Shown here piece after piece: positions 9,076 through 20,554 of a stretch of 25,320 bases of DNA. Every line of letters begins with the position of its first letter. Positions within the stretch are counted from its first letter, which is position 1. Position numbers and translations under genes: made by a program. The notes beneath the pieces were generated by a model. That model ran no database searches and had not been told where the DNA came from. It saw only the letters and a list, made by a program, of their open reading frames with translations. This DNA is from Penium margaritaceum (Eukaryota; Streptophyta; Zygnematophyceae; Desmidiales; Peniaceae): NCBI GenBank assembly GCA_023375785.1, contig SZWC01002406.1, positions 196,420 to 221,739 of the forward strand. Reading direction: 5' to 3'.

Positions 9076-9731
9076 TGTTGGCTGCTACGCTAACCACCTG
9101 TGGCAGAGAAGCCACAAAGCCAAAAAATCTCACAAGGGTTCTAACACCTTTTTCCTTTGTTGGCATGTGCCTTGCACCCAAAACTTAATCAGGCATGCAC
9201 TTCACCTTCAACAGTACTAACGCCTTAGCATTGTATCTCAAGAAGAGCTCAAGTCATCAATACGCATGAGAGCATCAAGCAAGGGTTTTGATTGATCAGC
9301 ATGCAAGACAATTCCTTGTATAGCTGTTTCTTCAGTCAAAGAACTCAAAAGCACATTCCTTGGAAGTGGCCTGAACCAACCACATCACCAATAGACTCGC
9401 ACTGTGGGCTTGACACATAAGCATCCTAGTGTCAAGGTGACAGACCAACCATGTAGCATCCAAGAAGCTACGGAATTTCTTTCTTGGAATTTTCCATAGC
9501 AAACAAGATGTGCGTGGGGCCAGGATTGAACTCGTGACCTCTAACTTGGCCAAATCAAAAAAATGACCAAGGCAACTACTCACCCACATCGTGTACTCAC
9601 AGGTCATATCTCACATTGCACAGAGTGTAGTTGAGTTACATCACAGCGGATCTAGGGGTCATACCTCCACAAGGGGCAGAGCATTTGTGATCCGTCCTTA
9701 AACAGTGAACAAAGGGAAAAATCTATCAACA
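9076..9731 (-). repeat. TE-C 3' LTR (left copy)
   Basis: 656 bp, homologous to 14351-15004. On the minus strand it starts TGTTGATAG and ends in a decayed GCTAACA-type terminus. A decayed tRNA-like module lies at 9523-9586 (box B as GAGTTCAATCC, box A as TGGGTGAGTAG). The TATA region is degraded relative to the right copy. Confidence 0.9.
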
Positions 9732-9744
9732 AATCTCTCCCTTG
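9732..9744 (-). promoter_or_regulatory. TE-C polypurine tract
   Basis: The minus strand reads CAAGGGAGAGATT immediately before the 3' LTR, the expected plus-strand primer site. TE-D has the identical 13 bases at 23013-23025, linking the two families. Confidence 0.8.
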
Positions 9745-9766
9745 CACCTTGCCTCAGTGAGCATCA

Positions 9767-12700
9767 TCATTCATTATCACTTGCGTTGACCATGCCGATA
9801 CCTTGCCTGCCCGCCTGGTGGAGATCCTCGTCGAGTATCTTTGTAAGCATGTCAGCCCGGTTCAACTTGGTGCCCCCATACTCAAGCTCCATTTTATGCG
9901 TGTAGACCAAGTCTCGAGCATAGTGGTAGCGGATCTCGATGTGCTTTGTGCGCCTGGAGAGGACCGGGTTCTTGGACATGTCAATCGCACTCATGTTGTC
10001 GATCCAGATGACTGTTGCTATTGCCTGTGGTGCCTTCATCTCTGAGAGCAAGCTTCGTAGCCACTGCATCTCTTTACATACCTCAGCCAAGGCAATGTAC
10101 TCAGCTTCATCAGCTGACAAAGAGACACATTCCTGCTTGCGACTTGCCCAACAGACTTCACCTCCATTCAGCATACACACAAAGCCGGAGGTAGATTTTA
10201 TGTCATCGATGTTCCCTCGTGAAGCACCATCAGTGTAGTACATGAGACGGAGTGACGCGGATCCACGAATGCCTCCAAACTAGAGCCCCACGTGCCGCGT
10301 CCCCTGAAGGTAGCGCATGATGCGCTTCACGGCCTGCCAATGAATTGGACCGGGATTGGCCAAAAAGCGGCTCACCTGCCCAACAGCATGGGCTATATCT
10401 GGTCGGGTGACGACCATGGCATACATCAGACTGCCCACTGCAGAATGATATGGGATGCCTAGCATGTCCGTTTCCTCCGCGTCATTGGATGGGGACATGG
10501 AGGTAGAGAGTTTGCACTCCGAGCTCATGGGTGTGCTGGCAGGTTTGCAGTCTGCCATGTCGTATTGTTTAAGGATGGAGTTGATGTATTATGTCTAGTT
10601 CAGGCTGATGGTACCTGCTGCTCTATTGCGCTTCATGGCAATTCCAAGATAGAAGTAAAAAGGATCAATGTCCTTCACCTCGAATCTGCTACTCAGCTGC
10701 CCCTTGAGATCGTCTAGCAGCTGCATTGAAGAAGAGCATAGAATCAGGTCATTAACGTACAAGGCAAAAAACATAGTCCCTTTGTCGCTCTCATACACGT
10801 ACATGCTAGGGTCATTGTCGCAGTGTATGAAGCACTCCTTGGCCATCAACTTATCCATCTCCTGGTACCAAAGTCTTGGCGCTTGTTTTAGCCCATAGAG
10901 CGCCTGCACCAATCCGCACACCTTGCCCTCAGACAAGCATCAAACCCCTCCGGAACCTCCATTAGTACCTCCTTGTCAAGTTTGTTGTAAAGGAAGGTTG
11001 TCTTGACATCCATCTGGTGGACCTCCATATTCTCGGCAGCAGCAATGGCGAGCATCGACCGGATGGAAGGGAACGTCACAATGGGAGCAAAGGTCTCATC
11101 GTACTCTGCGCCAGGTCTTTTGGAGAACCCCTTTTGCTACCACCCATACCTTGTACTTGTCTATCTTGCCATCCTGTTTCCTTTCTACTTTTAGCACCCA
11201 CTTGGACCCTATAATGTGAGCCCCGGCAGTTCTATCCACCGACACCCATATCCCATTCTCCTCAATGGAGATGATTTCACTGCACATTGCTTCATCCCAC
11301 TCTACTTTGTCAGGCCGAGTGAGTGCCTCTGGGATAGACGTTGGCTCCTCTTGAACCAAGAATGAATAGTTCAAGCCTGTCCATTTACCCCTATCTGCTT
11401 TGTAATGCTGTCGAGGTACTTTGAGGTGTGAACTGTTCCTTGAACCTGGTGGCTAGTGCTGTTGATGTGGAGGCTGGAGGTCTAGTTTGTTGTTGATGAT
11501 GGGAGAGGCATCCTTCTCATGTTCTGGACGATTAGATACGTCCGAATCAGAGTCGGATGTCTCCAAGTCATCTTCATGAGCTCCTCTCCCTGTTGCAGCA
11601 CCCATCCCATGCCATTGTGCTGGTGCTTCGTCTCCCTCCTCAAGGAGAGTGAGCCACTCCCCCTGTTTTGGAGTGTTCACAAGTTTGAGAATCTATCCCT
11701 TACTTGAAGACATTTTGTGGAATTCCATATTTTTGCTGCGGATGATCTTCTTGGCTCCTTGGTCCCACAGTTGATAAGATTTGTGGGCGGTGTCATAGCC
11801 GATGAAAACACACTTTCGTGATCTTGCATTGGGTTTTCTAGGGCCCTCACTAGTCGGGACCTTGGCAAATCCGATGCAACCGGACACCTTGAGATGGGAG
11901 GCGTCCGGCTTCCTACCTCACCATGCTTCTTGAGACGTCTTCAGCTATTGTGTCTGCTTCTTCTTGCCTCGCCTTTGCAAAGCTGCTGCATGTGTGAGGT
12001 TCACAAGATAGGTAGCCGTACGTGCTGCTTCTGCCCAGAACCTTGGAGGCAGCTTGGCGTCAAAGAGAAAGCACCTTGTTATGCAGAGGAGGATCTAGTT
12101 CATCCTTTCTGCTATGCCATTCCTTTGAGGTGAGTAGGGAGTAGTTTTTTGGTGTTCAATGCCTTGCAACTTGAGCCACTCCTTGCACCCTTCGTACTCT
12201 CCCCCATTGTCTTTCCTGAATGCTTTCACCTTTTTTTCCACGCTCACTCAACCATAGCAACAAAGGCCTACAGATTCTCCTTCACCTCACTTTTTGATTT
12301 GAGAAAGTATATCCAGACTATGCGGCTGTTGTAGTCGATGCATGTGAGAAAAAATCTGCTGCCTCCATTTGACAGTATGCGACCACACACGTCAGAGTGG
12401 ATAACATCAAGAGGTGCGAGAGCACGCGTGCCATTGCCCTTAAAGGGTTTCCATTTAACCTTGCCTTGAAGGCATGTCTCACACATAATCCCGGCTCCTT
12501 TCGCCTCATCACCTAGCTCCATCCCACACACTAGCACCTGCTTTCCCATGAGCTCCAATGTGCGATGAGCCATGTGCCCAAAGTACCTGTGCCACAGGTT
12601 CTTGGAGGATGTGCACAGACTAGAATGAACAGCCCCGGTGGTTGCATTTGCTTGAGGTTTTGTTGCCAAATCATCTGCTGCCAGTGTTTCCTCTCTTCCA

Positions 12701-14023
12701 ACATGTCCTCCCTCATCTGAGTCTACATTGTTGCTCTCCTTGTCATCACTCCCAATCGAAGATTCAATCGTTGAAGTTGTCGTTTTGGTCTGTAAGACGT
12801 AGAGTCCATCAACGCGAGGAACCTATGCGACAACCTTCTTGGCAGAGTAGGACACGGTTATGTCCTTCATAGGGACTATCACCGCTTCCTTCTCTCTGAA
12901 GACCACTGTCATGCCATGGTCAGCTATCTTAGAGACGGAGAGCAGGTTGGCGATGAAGGAGGGCAAGGAGACCACCCCCTCTAGCTTGAGGTCAGAATCT
13001 CCACCGTTGACATCCACTGTGACCAGCTTGTTACCATCCCCCTCAGCTACCTCAACCTTGCTGTTGGCAACTCTGAAGTTCTTGTTGCATGGAGCAAGAT
13101 AGATGAGGTCTCTTTTCTCGTAAGTGGTGTGCTTGTTTGTGCCCAAGTCAAGGCCGTAGGCTCCTGGCCTGAATATTGCCCTCCCTTTGTTTGAGGCACA
13201 CTCAGCCATCAAGCTTGTGATATCCTTCCCACCATTGCCCCCTCGCCACTCATCCCCATCTCCTCCCTCTCTCTTGGGTGAACGGCACTCTCAAGCCCAG
13301 TGTCCAGCCTTGCCATAGGTATGGCAGTCTCCTAGGCACTTTGCACCCTTTCCACTGTTGCTAGTGCTGTTGCTATCCTTGTACCCAGAGGAGGAGGTGT
13401 TTTAGAAGGTGACGCTACTCCGTGAGGCAAAGGCAGCCATGTTTGCTTCACTGTTGCTTCATTCAACACATACTCAGAGACGATGGTGTAGGAAACTAGA
13501 ACTTCAGTCCACCCTCCAATCATTGTTATCATGGGCCCCAGCTTTCCGGCAGCGTCATCAGAAAAATCATGGCCTGCATATCGGATTTCAGGTCCCACCC
13601 CAAGCCGGTGGCTTGTTGAAAGATCGTCTCAAACTTCTTCATAAAGTTGGAGACATCTCCCCCTTGACCAAGCCTCATGCTGAAAAGGCTTTGTGGAATG
13701 AAGAGACGATTGGCAAGTGAGGAGGACAGAAACACCTTGCCATGTTTGGCGCATGCCACGGCTGCCACTGTACAACCGCTGATGTGTGAAAGGACAAAGG
13801 GTTGTATGGAGGACATCAGAATGGCGAGAGCTTTCTTGTTGAGCTTGACCCATGCCACAAGGTCAGCACCCTCCTCCTTTGGTACTGGGATAGTTCCGTC
13901 AAAATATCCTAGCAGATCTCTATCATCCATGATGATCTCAAAGTGCCACTTCCAGAGCTCAAACCCTTTTCCATCAGACTTGAGGATGGGTGAATGATTC
14001 CCTGGTTCCCCTATCCCTGCCAT
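9767..14023 (-). pseudogene. TE-C gag-pol polyprotein, frameshifted and mutated
   Basis: The start is ATG 14023 after a 312-bp leader. Gag (14023-13330) has a frameshift near 13530. The zinc knuckle at 13285-13326 reads CHTYGKAGHWA*EC: its second Cys is Tyr and it carries a TGA. The protease triad at 13141-13149 is D-L-G instead of D-S-G. GAG-pre-integrase lies near 12460-12600. Integrase keeps D (12391-12393), D (12209-12211, KDNGGE) and E (12107-12109), but a frameshift near a T-run at about 12231 separates the first D from the rest. RT spans about 11374-10595, with frameshifts near 11090 and 10930; YVDD reads YVND at 10748-10759. RNase H (10243-9767) keeps DEAEY and DNMSA. Further stops lie near 12824, 10595, 10590 and 10278. 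Confidence 0.92.
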
Positions 14024-14335
14024 CCCTACAAATACAACTTTTACAGCTACTACACATGTTGTTGATGGCGATGAACCTGTGCTTAAGGCTGTTGTAGGAT
14101 ATTGGTGAGAAGAGAGAACTGCTTCCCATGTTCACGTTGGCCGTTACAAGTAGATGTCGGCTAACGTAGACTGATGTAGGCTGATGTCAGCTCCGAAGGT
14201 AGAAAGGTGCAGATGTGTTGCATTCCCCTCCTGCTGATGTTGCACTGTAAACAGAGAAGTTGGATGAGAGCAAAGGCGCTCTCACTGTTTGTGACCTAGC
14301 GGTTGCGTGCATCAAAATTCCCTAACCAGAGGAGT

Positions 14336-14348
14336 GGGCCCATAACCC
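14336..14348 (-). promoter_or_regulatory. TE-C primer-binding site, half-tRNA type
   Basis: The plus strand reads GTGGGCCCATAACCC (14334-14348), a 15-base match to the anticodon arm of initiator tRNA-Met including its CAT anticodon, two bases from the LTR edge at 14351. This matches the Drosophila copia arrangement, where the minus-strand primer is a cleaved tRNA-iMet fragment. Confidence 0.85.
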
Positions 14349-14588
14349 TTTGTTAGCTACTGAGCTAACACCTCTGGCATAGAAGCCACAAAACTGAAAA
14401 GCTCACAAAGGTTTTAAGGCCTTCTTCCTTTGTTGGCATGTGTCATACACCCCAAACTTAATCAGGCATACACTTCACCTTCAAGAATACTAACGTCTTA
14501 GCATTACATCTCAAGAAGAGCTCAAGTCGTCAATACGCAAGAGAGCATCAAGCAAGGGTTTTAATTGATCAGCATACAAGACAAGTCC

Positions 14589-14595
14589 TTTTATA
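14589..14595 (-). promoter_or_regulatory. TE-C LTR TATA box
   Basis: TATAAAA on the minus strand, about 245 bases from the LTR 3' end. The left LTR has a mutated version (TATACAA). Confidence 0.55.
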
Positions 14596-14795
14596 GTTAT
14601 CTGTCCAGTACTAGAACTCAAAAGCACATTCCTGGGAAGTGGCCTGAACTAGCCACATCACCAATAGACTCGCAATGTGGGCTTGACACATAAGCATCCT
14701 AGTTTCAAGGTGACAGACCAACCATGTAGCATCAAAGAAGCTACGGACTTTCTTTCTTGGAAGCTTCCATAGCAAACAAGATGTGCATGGGGCCA

Positions 14796-14859
14796 GGATC
14801 AAGCTCATGACCTCTAACTTGGCCAAATCAACAAAAGGGCCAAGTTAACCACTCACCCA
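14796..14859 (-). other. tRNA-like box A/box B module in TE-C LTR
   Basis: On the minus strand TGGGTGAGTGG (14849-14859) resembles box A and GAGCTTGATCC (14796-14806) a decayed box B, within the tRNA-like phrase AGAGGTCATGAG. The partial LTR preserves it better at 15103-15166: TGGATGAGTGG and GAGTTCGATCA. The spacing is about 42 nt, as in tRNAs with a long variable arm. It lies on the sense strand in U3, about 200 bases from the LTR start. Confidence 0.5.
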
Positions 14860-15004
14860 CATTGTGTACTCACAGGTCATATCTTACATGAGACAGAGCA
14901 TAGTGAATTCACATCACAGCGGATCCAGGGGTCATACCTCCACAAAGGGCAGAGCATTCCAGATGCGTCCTTAAACAGTGAACAAGGGGCAAAAACTATC
15001 AACA

Positions 15005-15311
15005 CCTAGTGTCAAGGTGACAGACCAACCATGTAGCTTACACGAAGCTATGGAATTTCTTTCTTGGAAGGTTCCATAACAAACAAGATGTGCATGGGAC
15101 TATGATCGAACTCATGACCTCTCACTTGGCTAGATCAACAAAATGGCTAGGTTAACCACTCATCCACATAGTGTACTCACAGGTCATATCTCACATGAGA
15201 CAGAGCATAGTTGAGTCACACCACAACGGACCCAGGGGTCATACCTCCACAAGGGGGAGAGGATTCTTGATCTGTCCTACAACACTGAACAAGGGGCAAA
15301 AACAATCAACA
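15005..15311 (-). repeat. Partial third copy of the TE-C family LTR
   Basis: This 307-bp piece matches 14697-15004 and ends in the same ATCAACA terminus. The TE-B sequence resumes right after it, with the TSD TGCCC at 15312-15316. It differs from the right LTR at roughly 15% of sites by eye. It is the true outer boundary of the insertion, so the structure is either an internal LTR duplication or a TE-C element nested in an older LTR of its own family. Confidence 0.85.
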
Positions 15312-15316
15312 TGCCC

Positions 15317-15715
15317 CAGTCCTTGGCAATTCTCCTCCTGGGATCGGGCCACACTATGATTTCATTGCCACTCGACTCACTGATTGGTGGAGCAACTTGC
15401 AAAACAAGTGCCTGCATGATGCAGCTCTCGCTATAGTGACAACTGCCTCCTCCTCCTCTTTTTGCATCAGCCGCCTCCATCTCCTCTTGTCCTTCTATTG
15501 CAGCTGCTTACACCACCCACGCTACTCCATGTGGCCGAGGTGGTGGATCTGGCCGTGGGGGTGGTTGTGGTGGTGAGGGTCGTGGGGTGGCCGCGACAAA
15601 AAAAATTCCTCCAGCAATGCATCCGCTACACAAGTAACATGTTGGAACTGCAGCGCCACTGGTCATGCTACTCCAAAATGCCCGGCCCCTCGTGATGATA
15701 TTCGCCTGGCATTGT
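15317..15715 (+). pseudogene. TE-B gag, C-terminal part with RGG-like region and zinc knuckle
   Basis: Gag resumes after TE-C with a short core piece (HYDFIATRLTDWWSN), then a Gly/Arg-rich stretch near 15525-15595 (GRGGGSGRGGGCGG). The CCHC zinc knuckle is at 15640-15681 (CWNCSATGHATPKC), with all four metal ligands intact. The core, the Gly-rich stretch and the knuckle lie in different frames, so at least two frameshifts separate them. Gly/Arg-rich segments ahead of the knuckle are common nucleic-acid-binding regions in copia gag. Confidence 0.75.
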
Positions 15716-18700
15716 CCATGTGTGCCCATTGGGCCCATACAAATGTTGCCTCTTCATCTGCTATAGGGGTGGTGACACTTGCTTCCTCCTCCTCTCCCTC
15801 ATCCTCTGCCTTTGCTCTCACCACCACTCTTGCTCCTCTCCAACCATTGGCACCTTGCCCCAGACCGTGGGGCTTGATCCCGCCTCCCTCTGGACCAGCC
15901 TACCTTGGTAATCCCTGCACATACTACTCAGTGCCACTCTGGCCCCGCAACGATGGCCATTTCTGCGTCTGCTCCTCCGACCGTTCATCTAACTGTCAGG
16001 AAGAGGAGCACGCACTTGAAAAACGTCTTGCAAAACATCTTCATCTTCGCTCTTAGGGAGGTGAGAATGTGAGTGACCAGTCCCGTGTGTCTATCTGTGA
16101 GTCCAATACCACACTTTGTGGTGCTGTCTCCGGCTGTGTACAGGGGGACATACCTGATGACCATTCGTGGATTGAGGATTGGCAGTCTCAAATGTTACCC
16201 ACTCGTCTCGCTCGCATTCCTTCCAACTCCCTCCCGGGGACTGTCGTTGTTTGGCTTGTTCTTCCCTCCAGTCATGCGTCCCCTGGTCTCTAGATCATTG
16301 CTCCACGGGCCACTCACCACATGACCTCCTCTTGTTCTTCCTTTATTTCCCTTGGCCCGGTCGGCTTTGTTTGCTCTGTGCGCACCGGCTCTGGCCAACT
16401 CCCCCCTGTTCAAGGTGTTGGCATCGATTGCTTTCTTTGTTCTGATGGAACCGTGTGTCTCCCTGACATGTTGTATGTGCCTGACATTGAGGTTAGTCTT
16501 CTCTCTGTGACCAACCTTGATGACCAGGGCATGGACTTCTCGTCTGGCCTCGGCATTGCCACTGTTGCGCTTTGCTCATCTGGCCGTGTTGTCCTCCGCG
16601 GCGTGCATTGTGATCGTCTGTTCCGTGTTCCCCTCACGCTGCCTTCGTCTTTTGCTGCCTCTACTCTTGTTCACGTAGCACCCTCCTTGTCTCCTGCGCA
16701 TACGAACCTCTTACACCGTTGCCTCTGCCACATCCACACTATGGCCATTCGGCATCTCCTCCGCCTTTGCCATGTTGTTGGTATTGACCCTGCCATGTTT
16801 GCGCCTTCGTGCTCTTCTACCTGTCTCGACTGCGCAAGTGGCAAAATGCATCGTTCTTCCTTCAGGACCGCTACTCCACCACCTCTCACCCCCTTGACCT
16901 TGTTCCTGCTGATGTCGTGTGTCCATTGCCTCATGACTTTCTTGGTGGTCTTGGTTGCTTCGTGCTTTTCTTGACTGATGACTTCTCCCATTACCGGTGG
17001 ATCTTTCCTCTTCGCCACAAGAGTGACGTCACTGATGTCCTTGAAACATGGCTTCCTCAGGCTGAATGAGCCTATCTTTGTCCCTTGGTGTTCGCCTTGA
17101 GTCCTCTACTCTCCACACTCCTCAGAAGAACAACATGTCCGAGCAGTGGAACCGTACCCTCGCCGAAGGAGTGTGCTCCCTCCTCTTTGCTTTTGGACAG
17201 ACCCCACTCTTTGCCTTTGAGGCCATGTCCTACATGACATGGGCATGGAATCGTTGCCCTCACGGTCCCCTCCCTCACACTCTCACACCCTTTGAATGTT
17301 GGACCGGCCGTCATGCTGACCTCCGTCATGCTCATGTGTGGGGGTCCCTTGCATCTTTCTGTTTCCCAACTGACCACCAGGATGGTAAGCTCTCCCCCCG
17401 TATTCATCTTTGTGTCTTCCTTGGTGTCTCGCCCTTCTCCAAGGTGTTGTGCTTCTAGGACCCGGTTTGCTGTCGTGTTCTTGAGTCGCGTGATACTCTT
17501 TCTTTTAGGGCACGTATTTGAGTGCGACGTCACTTGCTTCTCGGAGGAGTTCCTCCCTCCGCCCTCTTGAGGTGGGGGCGGAAATTCTCCCTCTCGGTCC
17601 TCTCTTCTCCCATCCGCGTGTCCATCGGGTTCCTCCGCCAGAAGAGAATCCTTCTACCTTCTCTGAGCCCTCTCCGTCCTTTGAGCCCTCAGCATCCTCT
17701 GAGCCCTCTGTCTCCTCTGAGCCCTATACATCCTCTGAGCCCTCTGCTCCCTCTGAGCTATCCACTCCCTCTACACCCTCTGCTCTCTCTGAGCCATCCA
17801 CTTCCTCTGCACCGCCGACTCTCTCTACGCCTCTGCACCCCAACTCACCTGCTAGGACGTCGCCTCTTGTGCCCCCTATGGCTTGTGCGCCCCTTCCTAT
17901 CTCTAATCCTGCCTATGTGCCTCCTAACTTACCTTTGACACATGGTGGCCACCTCAGGAAACTTCCATCTCACTCTCCTCCTGTTGTCTGTGGTGACCCT
18001 GGCTTTTGTGCTCTTGGCCTCGTGATCACTTCCTTGCCCATTGTTGCATCCTTAGTGCATCCCAGTGCTTTCCTTGGCTACTTCCTCATTGAGCAAGAGT
18101 TTTGGCTAGTCCTTACTTTGTCTGTGGCTGGGTATGTTGCCTAGTGCTTTGCTTCTGCTGGTCTCTCTCCTCTTCCACCTGAATCTTTGACTATGCACAC
18201 TACTCGCACAATGACCGACTCCCCTTTATGGGACAAGGCAATGAAAGCCAAGCTTGACGCTCTATCTGAGCATGGTGTTTATGAACTGATTGACCTCCCA
18301 CCGGGCCACAAAGGAGTAGCCGCAAAATGGGTGTATTGTCGCAAGCTGAACCCTGAAAAAACTGTTGAGCAGTACAAGGCACACCTCCCGGCAAAGGGGT
18401 TCTCTCAAATCCCTAGGGTAGACTTTGATAAGATATTTTCTCTAGTGGGTCGCTACACCACTGCCACATCATTGCTCAGACAAGTGGCCCAGCATGACTG
18501 GGAACTTGAAATGATGGATTTCAACAATGCCTTTCTTCATGGCAAAATTTATGAGGAAATCTACATAGTGCAACCACTTGGCTTTTTAGATGGCACAAAT
18601 TGAGTGTGGCATCTACGCTAGGCTGTCTATGGCCTTAAGCAGTCCCCTCGTTGCTGGAACCAAGAGATCACAACAATTCTAGAAGAGGGAGGCTTTTTGA

Positions 18701-19710
18701 GAAGCACTGTAGATCATGTCCTTTTCCTCAGTGCCCCCACAAAGCCACTTATTGCCATCCTTGTTTATGTGGACAATCTCTTGATTGGTTTTCCAAATGT
18801 CGCATCTGTCAAAGGTGCAAAGTCTCTCCTACAGTCAGCATACAAGACAAAGGACCTTGGCCCCTCATGTCGCACCTTGCACGTCCACCAAGTTGCATAC
18901 TTCCTCAGCCTATGGGAGAAATTTGGACCACTTATTACCTCTGTTCCCACAGCTTCTACACCCATGACCCTAGCTGATCAATCACTGCTGGAGTCCTTGG
19001 AGCCATCAAAGCTCGGGGAGATGGTGGAAGTGACATACTATCTCAGAGTCATTGGCTCCTTGATGTATATTGCAAACACCACTCGCGTTGATGTTTCATT
19101 TGCTGTGAAATTTCTCTCAGAAGTCTCCCAGCATCCCCGAGAGCGCTGTCTTGAGGCAGCGTTGTGGGTAGTGCGGTATGCAATTTCCACCCCTCATACC
19201 GGGTCGGAATTTCATGCGCAGCCCTCAGCGCTTGTTGACGGTTTTAATGACAGTGACTAGGCATGTGACTCTAATGCACGAAGTAGAACTGGATACATTT
19301 GCACCGTTGGTGGAACTGTAGTCTTGTGGAAAAGTGGAAAACAAGGGTGGGTTGCCTGCAGCACGGCTGAGGCTAGGTATGTAGCTCATGGCGCATGTAT
19401 GTGTGAAACTGTCTGGCTCTGTCGTCTTCTGCAACAATTGTGTGTCCCCGTTCACTCCATCACTCTGCGTTGTGACAATCAAAGCACAAAGGCCATTGCA
19501 AAAGATAGTGGGATGCACCATTTATGCACCAAGCACATCAACGTGGAGTATTACTTTGTTCGCAAGTGCACTCCTGCTGGCATTGTCCAAGTTACTTGGG
19601 TGGACACACGGTCTCGAAGGGCTGAATTTCTCACTAAGGCTCTCACCCAAAATGCTTTCAAGTGTACTGTCCATGCTGTTGATCTCATCTGTCTCCATGT
19701 ACTAGGCTGA
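15716..19710 (+). pseudogene. TE-B pol (protease, integrase, RT, RNase H), heavily decayed
   Basis: The protease site near 16290-16320 is scrambled: the Asp and the downstream ATHHMT fall in different frames. The following LYVPDIEVSLLSV block (about 16470) is typical. The GAG-pre-integrase HHCC module spans about 16710-16860. The integrase (about 16880-17460) keeps the first Asp region and the NRTLAE region but lacks the DNG(G/S)E block between about 17065 and 17085. A Ser/Pro/Glu linker follows. RT covers about 18187-18900, with YVDD altered to YVDN (18766-18777). RNase H covers about 19080-19690. Stops include TAG 16054-16056, TAG 16291-16293, TGA 18601-18603, TAG 18619-18621 and TAG 19258-19260. 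It ends at TGA 19708-19710. Confidence 0.88.
17655..17845 (+). repeat. Degenerate 12-bp repeat coding Ser-Glu-Pro-Ser linker
   Basis: Around ten imperfect copies of TCTGAGCCCTCT encode SEPS-type repeats (SSEPSVSSEPYTSSEPS) between integrase and RT of TE-B. Later copies have drifted to STPS and SAPP. Copia integrase C-termini are often Ser/Pro-rich and variable; here the variability comes from tandem slippage. Confidence 0.7.
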
Positions 19711-19758
19711 GGTGTTTGATGTTTTCCTGCCTCTCTACATCTCCTGCTCCCACATTTT

Positions 19759-19897
<139 letters not shown>

Positions 19898-19933
19898 GTA
19901 CTCCAGCGCGTATGGATTGTTTGCCTGCGGGTC

Positions 19934-19941
19934 ATGGGGGA
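19934..19941 (+). promoter_or_regulatory. TE-B polypurine tract (short)
   Basis: ATGGGGGA lies immediately before the 3' LTR. It is a plausible but short plus-strand priming site. Confidence 0.5.
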
Positions 19942-20549
19942 ATTTTGAAGTTTCCTTGGCCACTCACATCTCTATGCCCTCTTGTCTAAATCTTCAGGGC
20001 ACACACACATGTACAGATTGAGTGACACTTACCTGGGGAGATGTTACACTGGCATGCCCTGGTTGTTGGCCTTGGCTTCATTAAGCAGCCAAGGATCTAC
20101 CCAGGATTACTCTCTGGCACATGAATGGCCATCACTTGACTATCTTGCTCTGATGTGGTTGATGAAAGGGTTTGTACATTCTGAGTGCCAATCCCTGCAT
20201 CATTGTGACTTGCCTCTGGGTGTTTGGGGGAGCTGCATGGTTTTCTCGGGTGCTAATCCTTAGGGTGCCACTATGTTGTCTGTTGGCTGTGCACTGGTGA
20301 GAAGCCATCCTTGGTTGATTCCGAGTGGGCGAGCTCGGCCCCCAGGTGGCCGTGCACATCAACTCAAGCGTCTGCTTTTTGCTGGCGTGCACTCACTGGC
20401 CGTATACTTCTTGCTCCCCGCTCCCAATTCTCTGTCTCTTTTATGGCCTAACTTTGCAAGTAAATCTTATCACATCCATAGCACTCAGTGATCTTTAGCA
20501 CTTGCACGCACAACCTGTGTGCCTAGCTTGGAGGTTTCCTAGCATTGAC
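19942..20549 (+). repeat. TE-B 3' LTR
   Basis: 608 bp, the partner of 5426-6037, followed by the TSD AAAAC at 20550-20554. By eye the two copies differ at roughly 12% of aligned bases plus indels. Confidence 0.9.
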
Positions 20550-20554
20550 AAAAC

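Larger units (their letters stand above)
9076..15004 (-). mobile_element. TE-C: nested minus-strand copia element
   Basis: A 5.9-kb element with both LTRs (9076-9731 and 14351-15004), a half-tRNA PBS, a gag-pol relic in the copia order and a PPT, inserted in TE-B gag. The left flank TGCCC (9071-9075) reappears at 15312-15316, but only after an additional partial LTR (15005-15311), so the right end is compound. LTR divergence varies by region from about 5% to 15% by eye. Confidence 0.93.
14351..15004 (-). repeat. TE-C 5' LTR (right copy)
   Basis: 654 bp, homologous to 9076-9731. On the minus strand it runs from TGTTGATAG at 15004 to GCTAACA at 14351. TATAAAA lies at 14589-14595 (minus), about 410 bases from the LTR start. 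It is followed directly by a partial third copy of its first half. Confidence 0.92.

Noticed and set aside
14815..14848. 10-bp hairpin (AACTTGGCC/GGCCAAGTT) inside the TE-C tRNA-like module
   Set aside because: The pairing is not conserved in the left LTR or the partial copy, so there is no evidence of selection on the fold.
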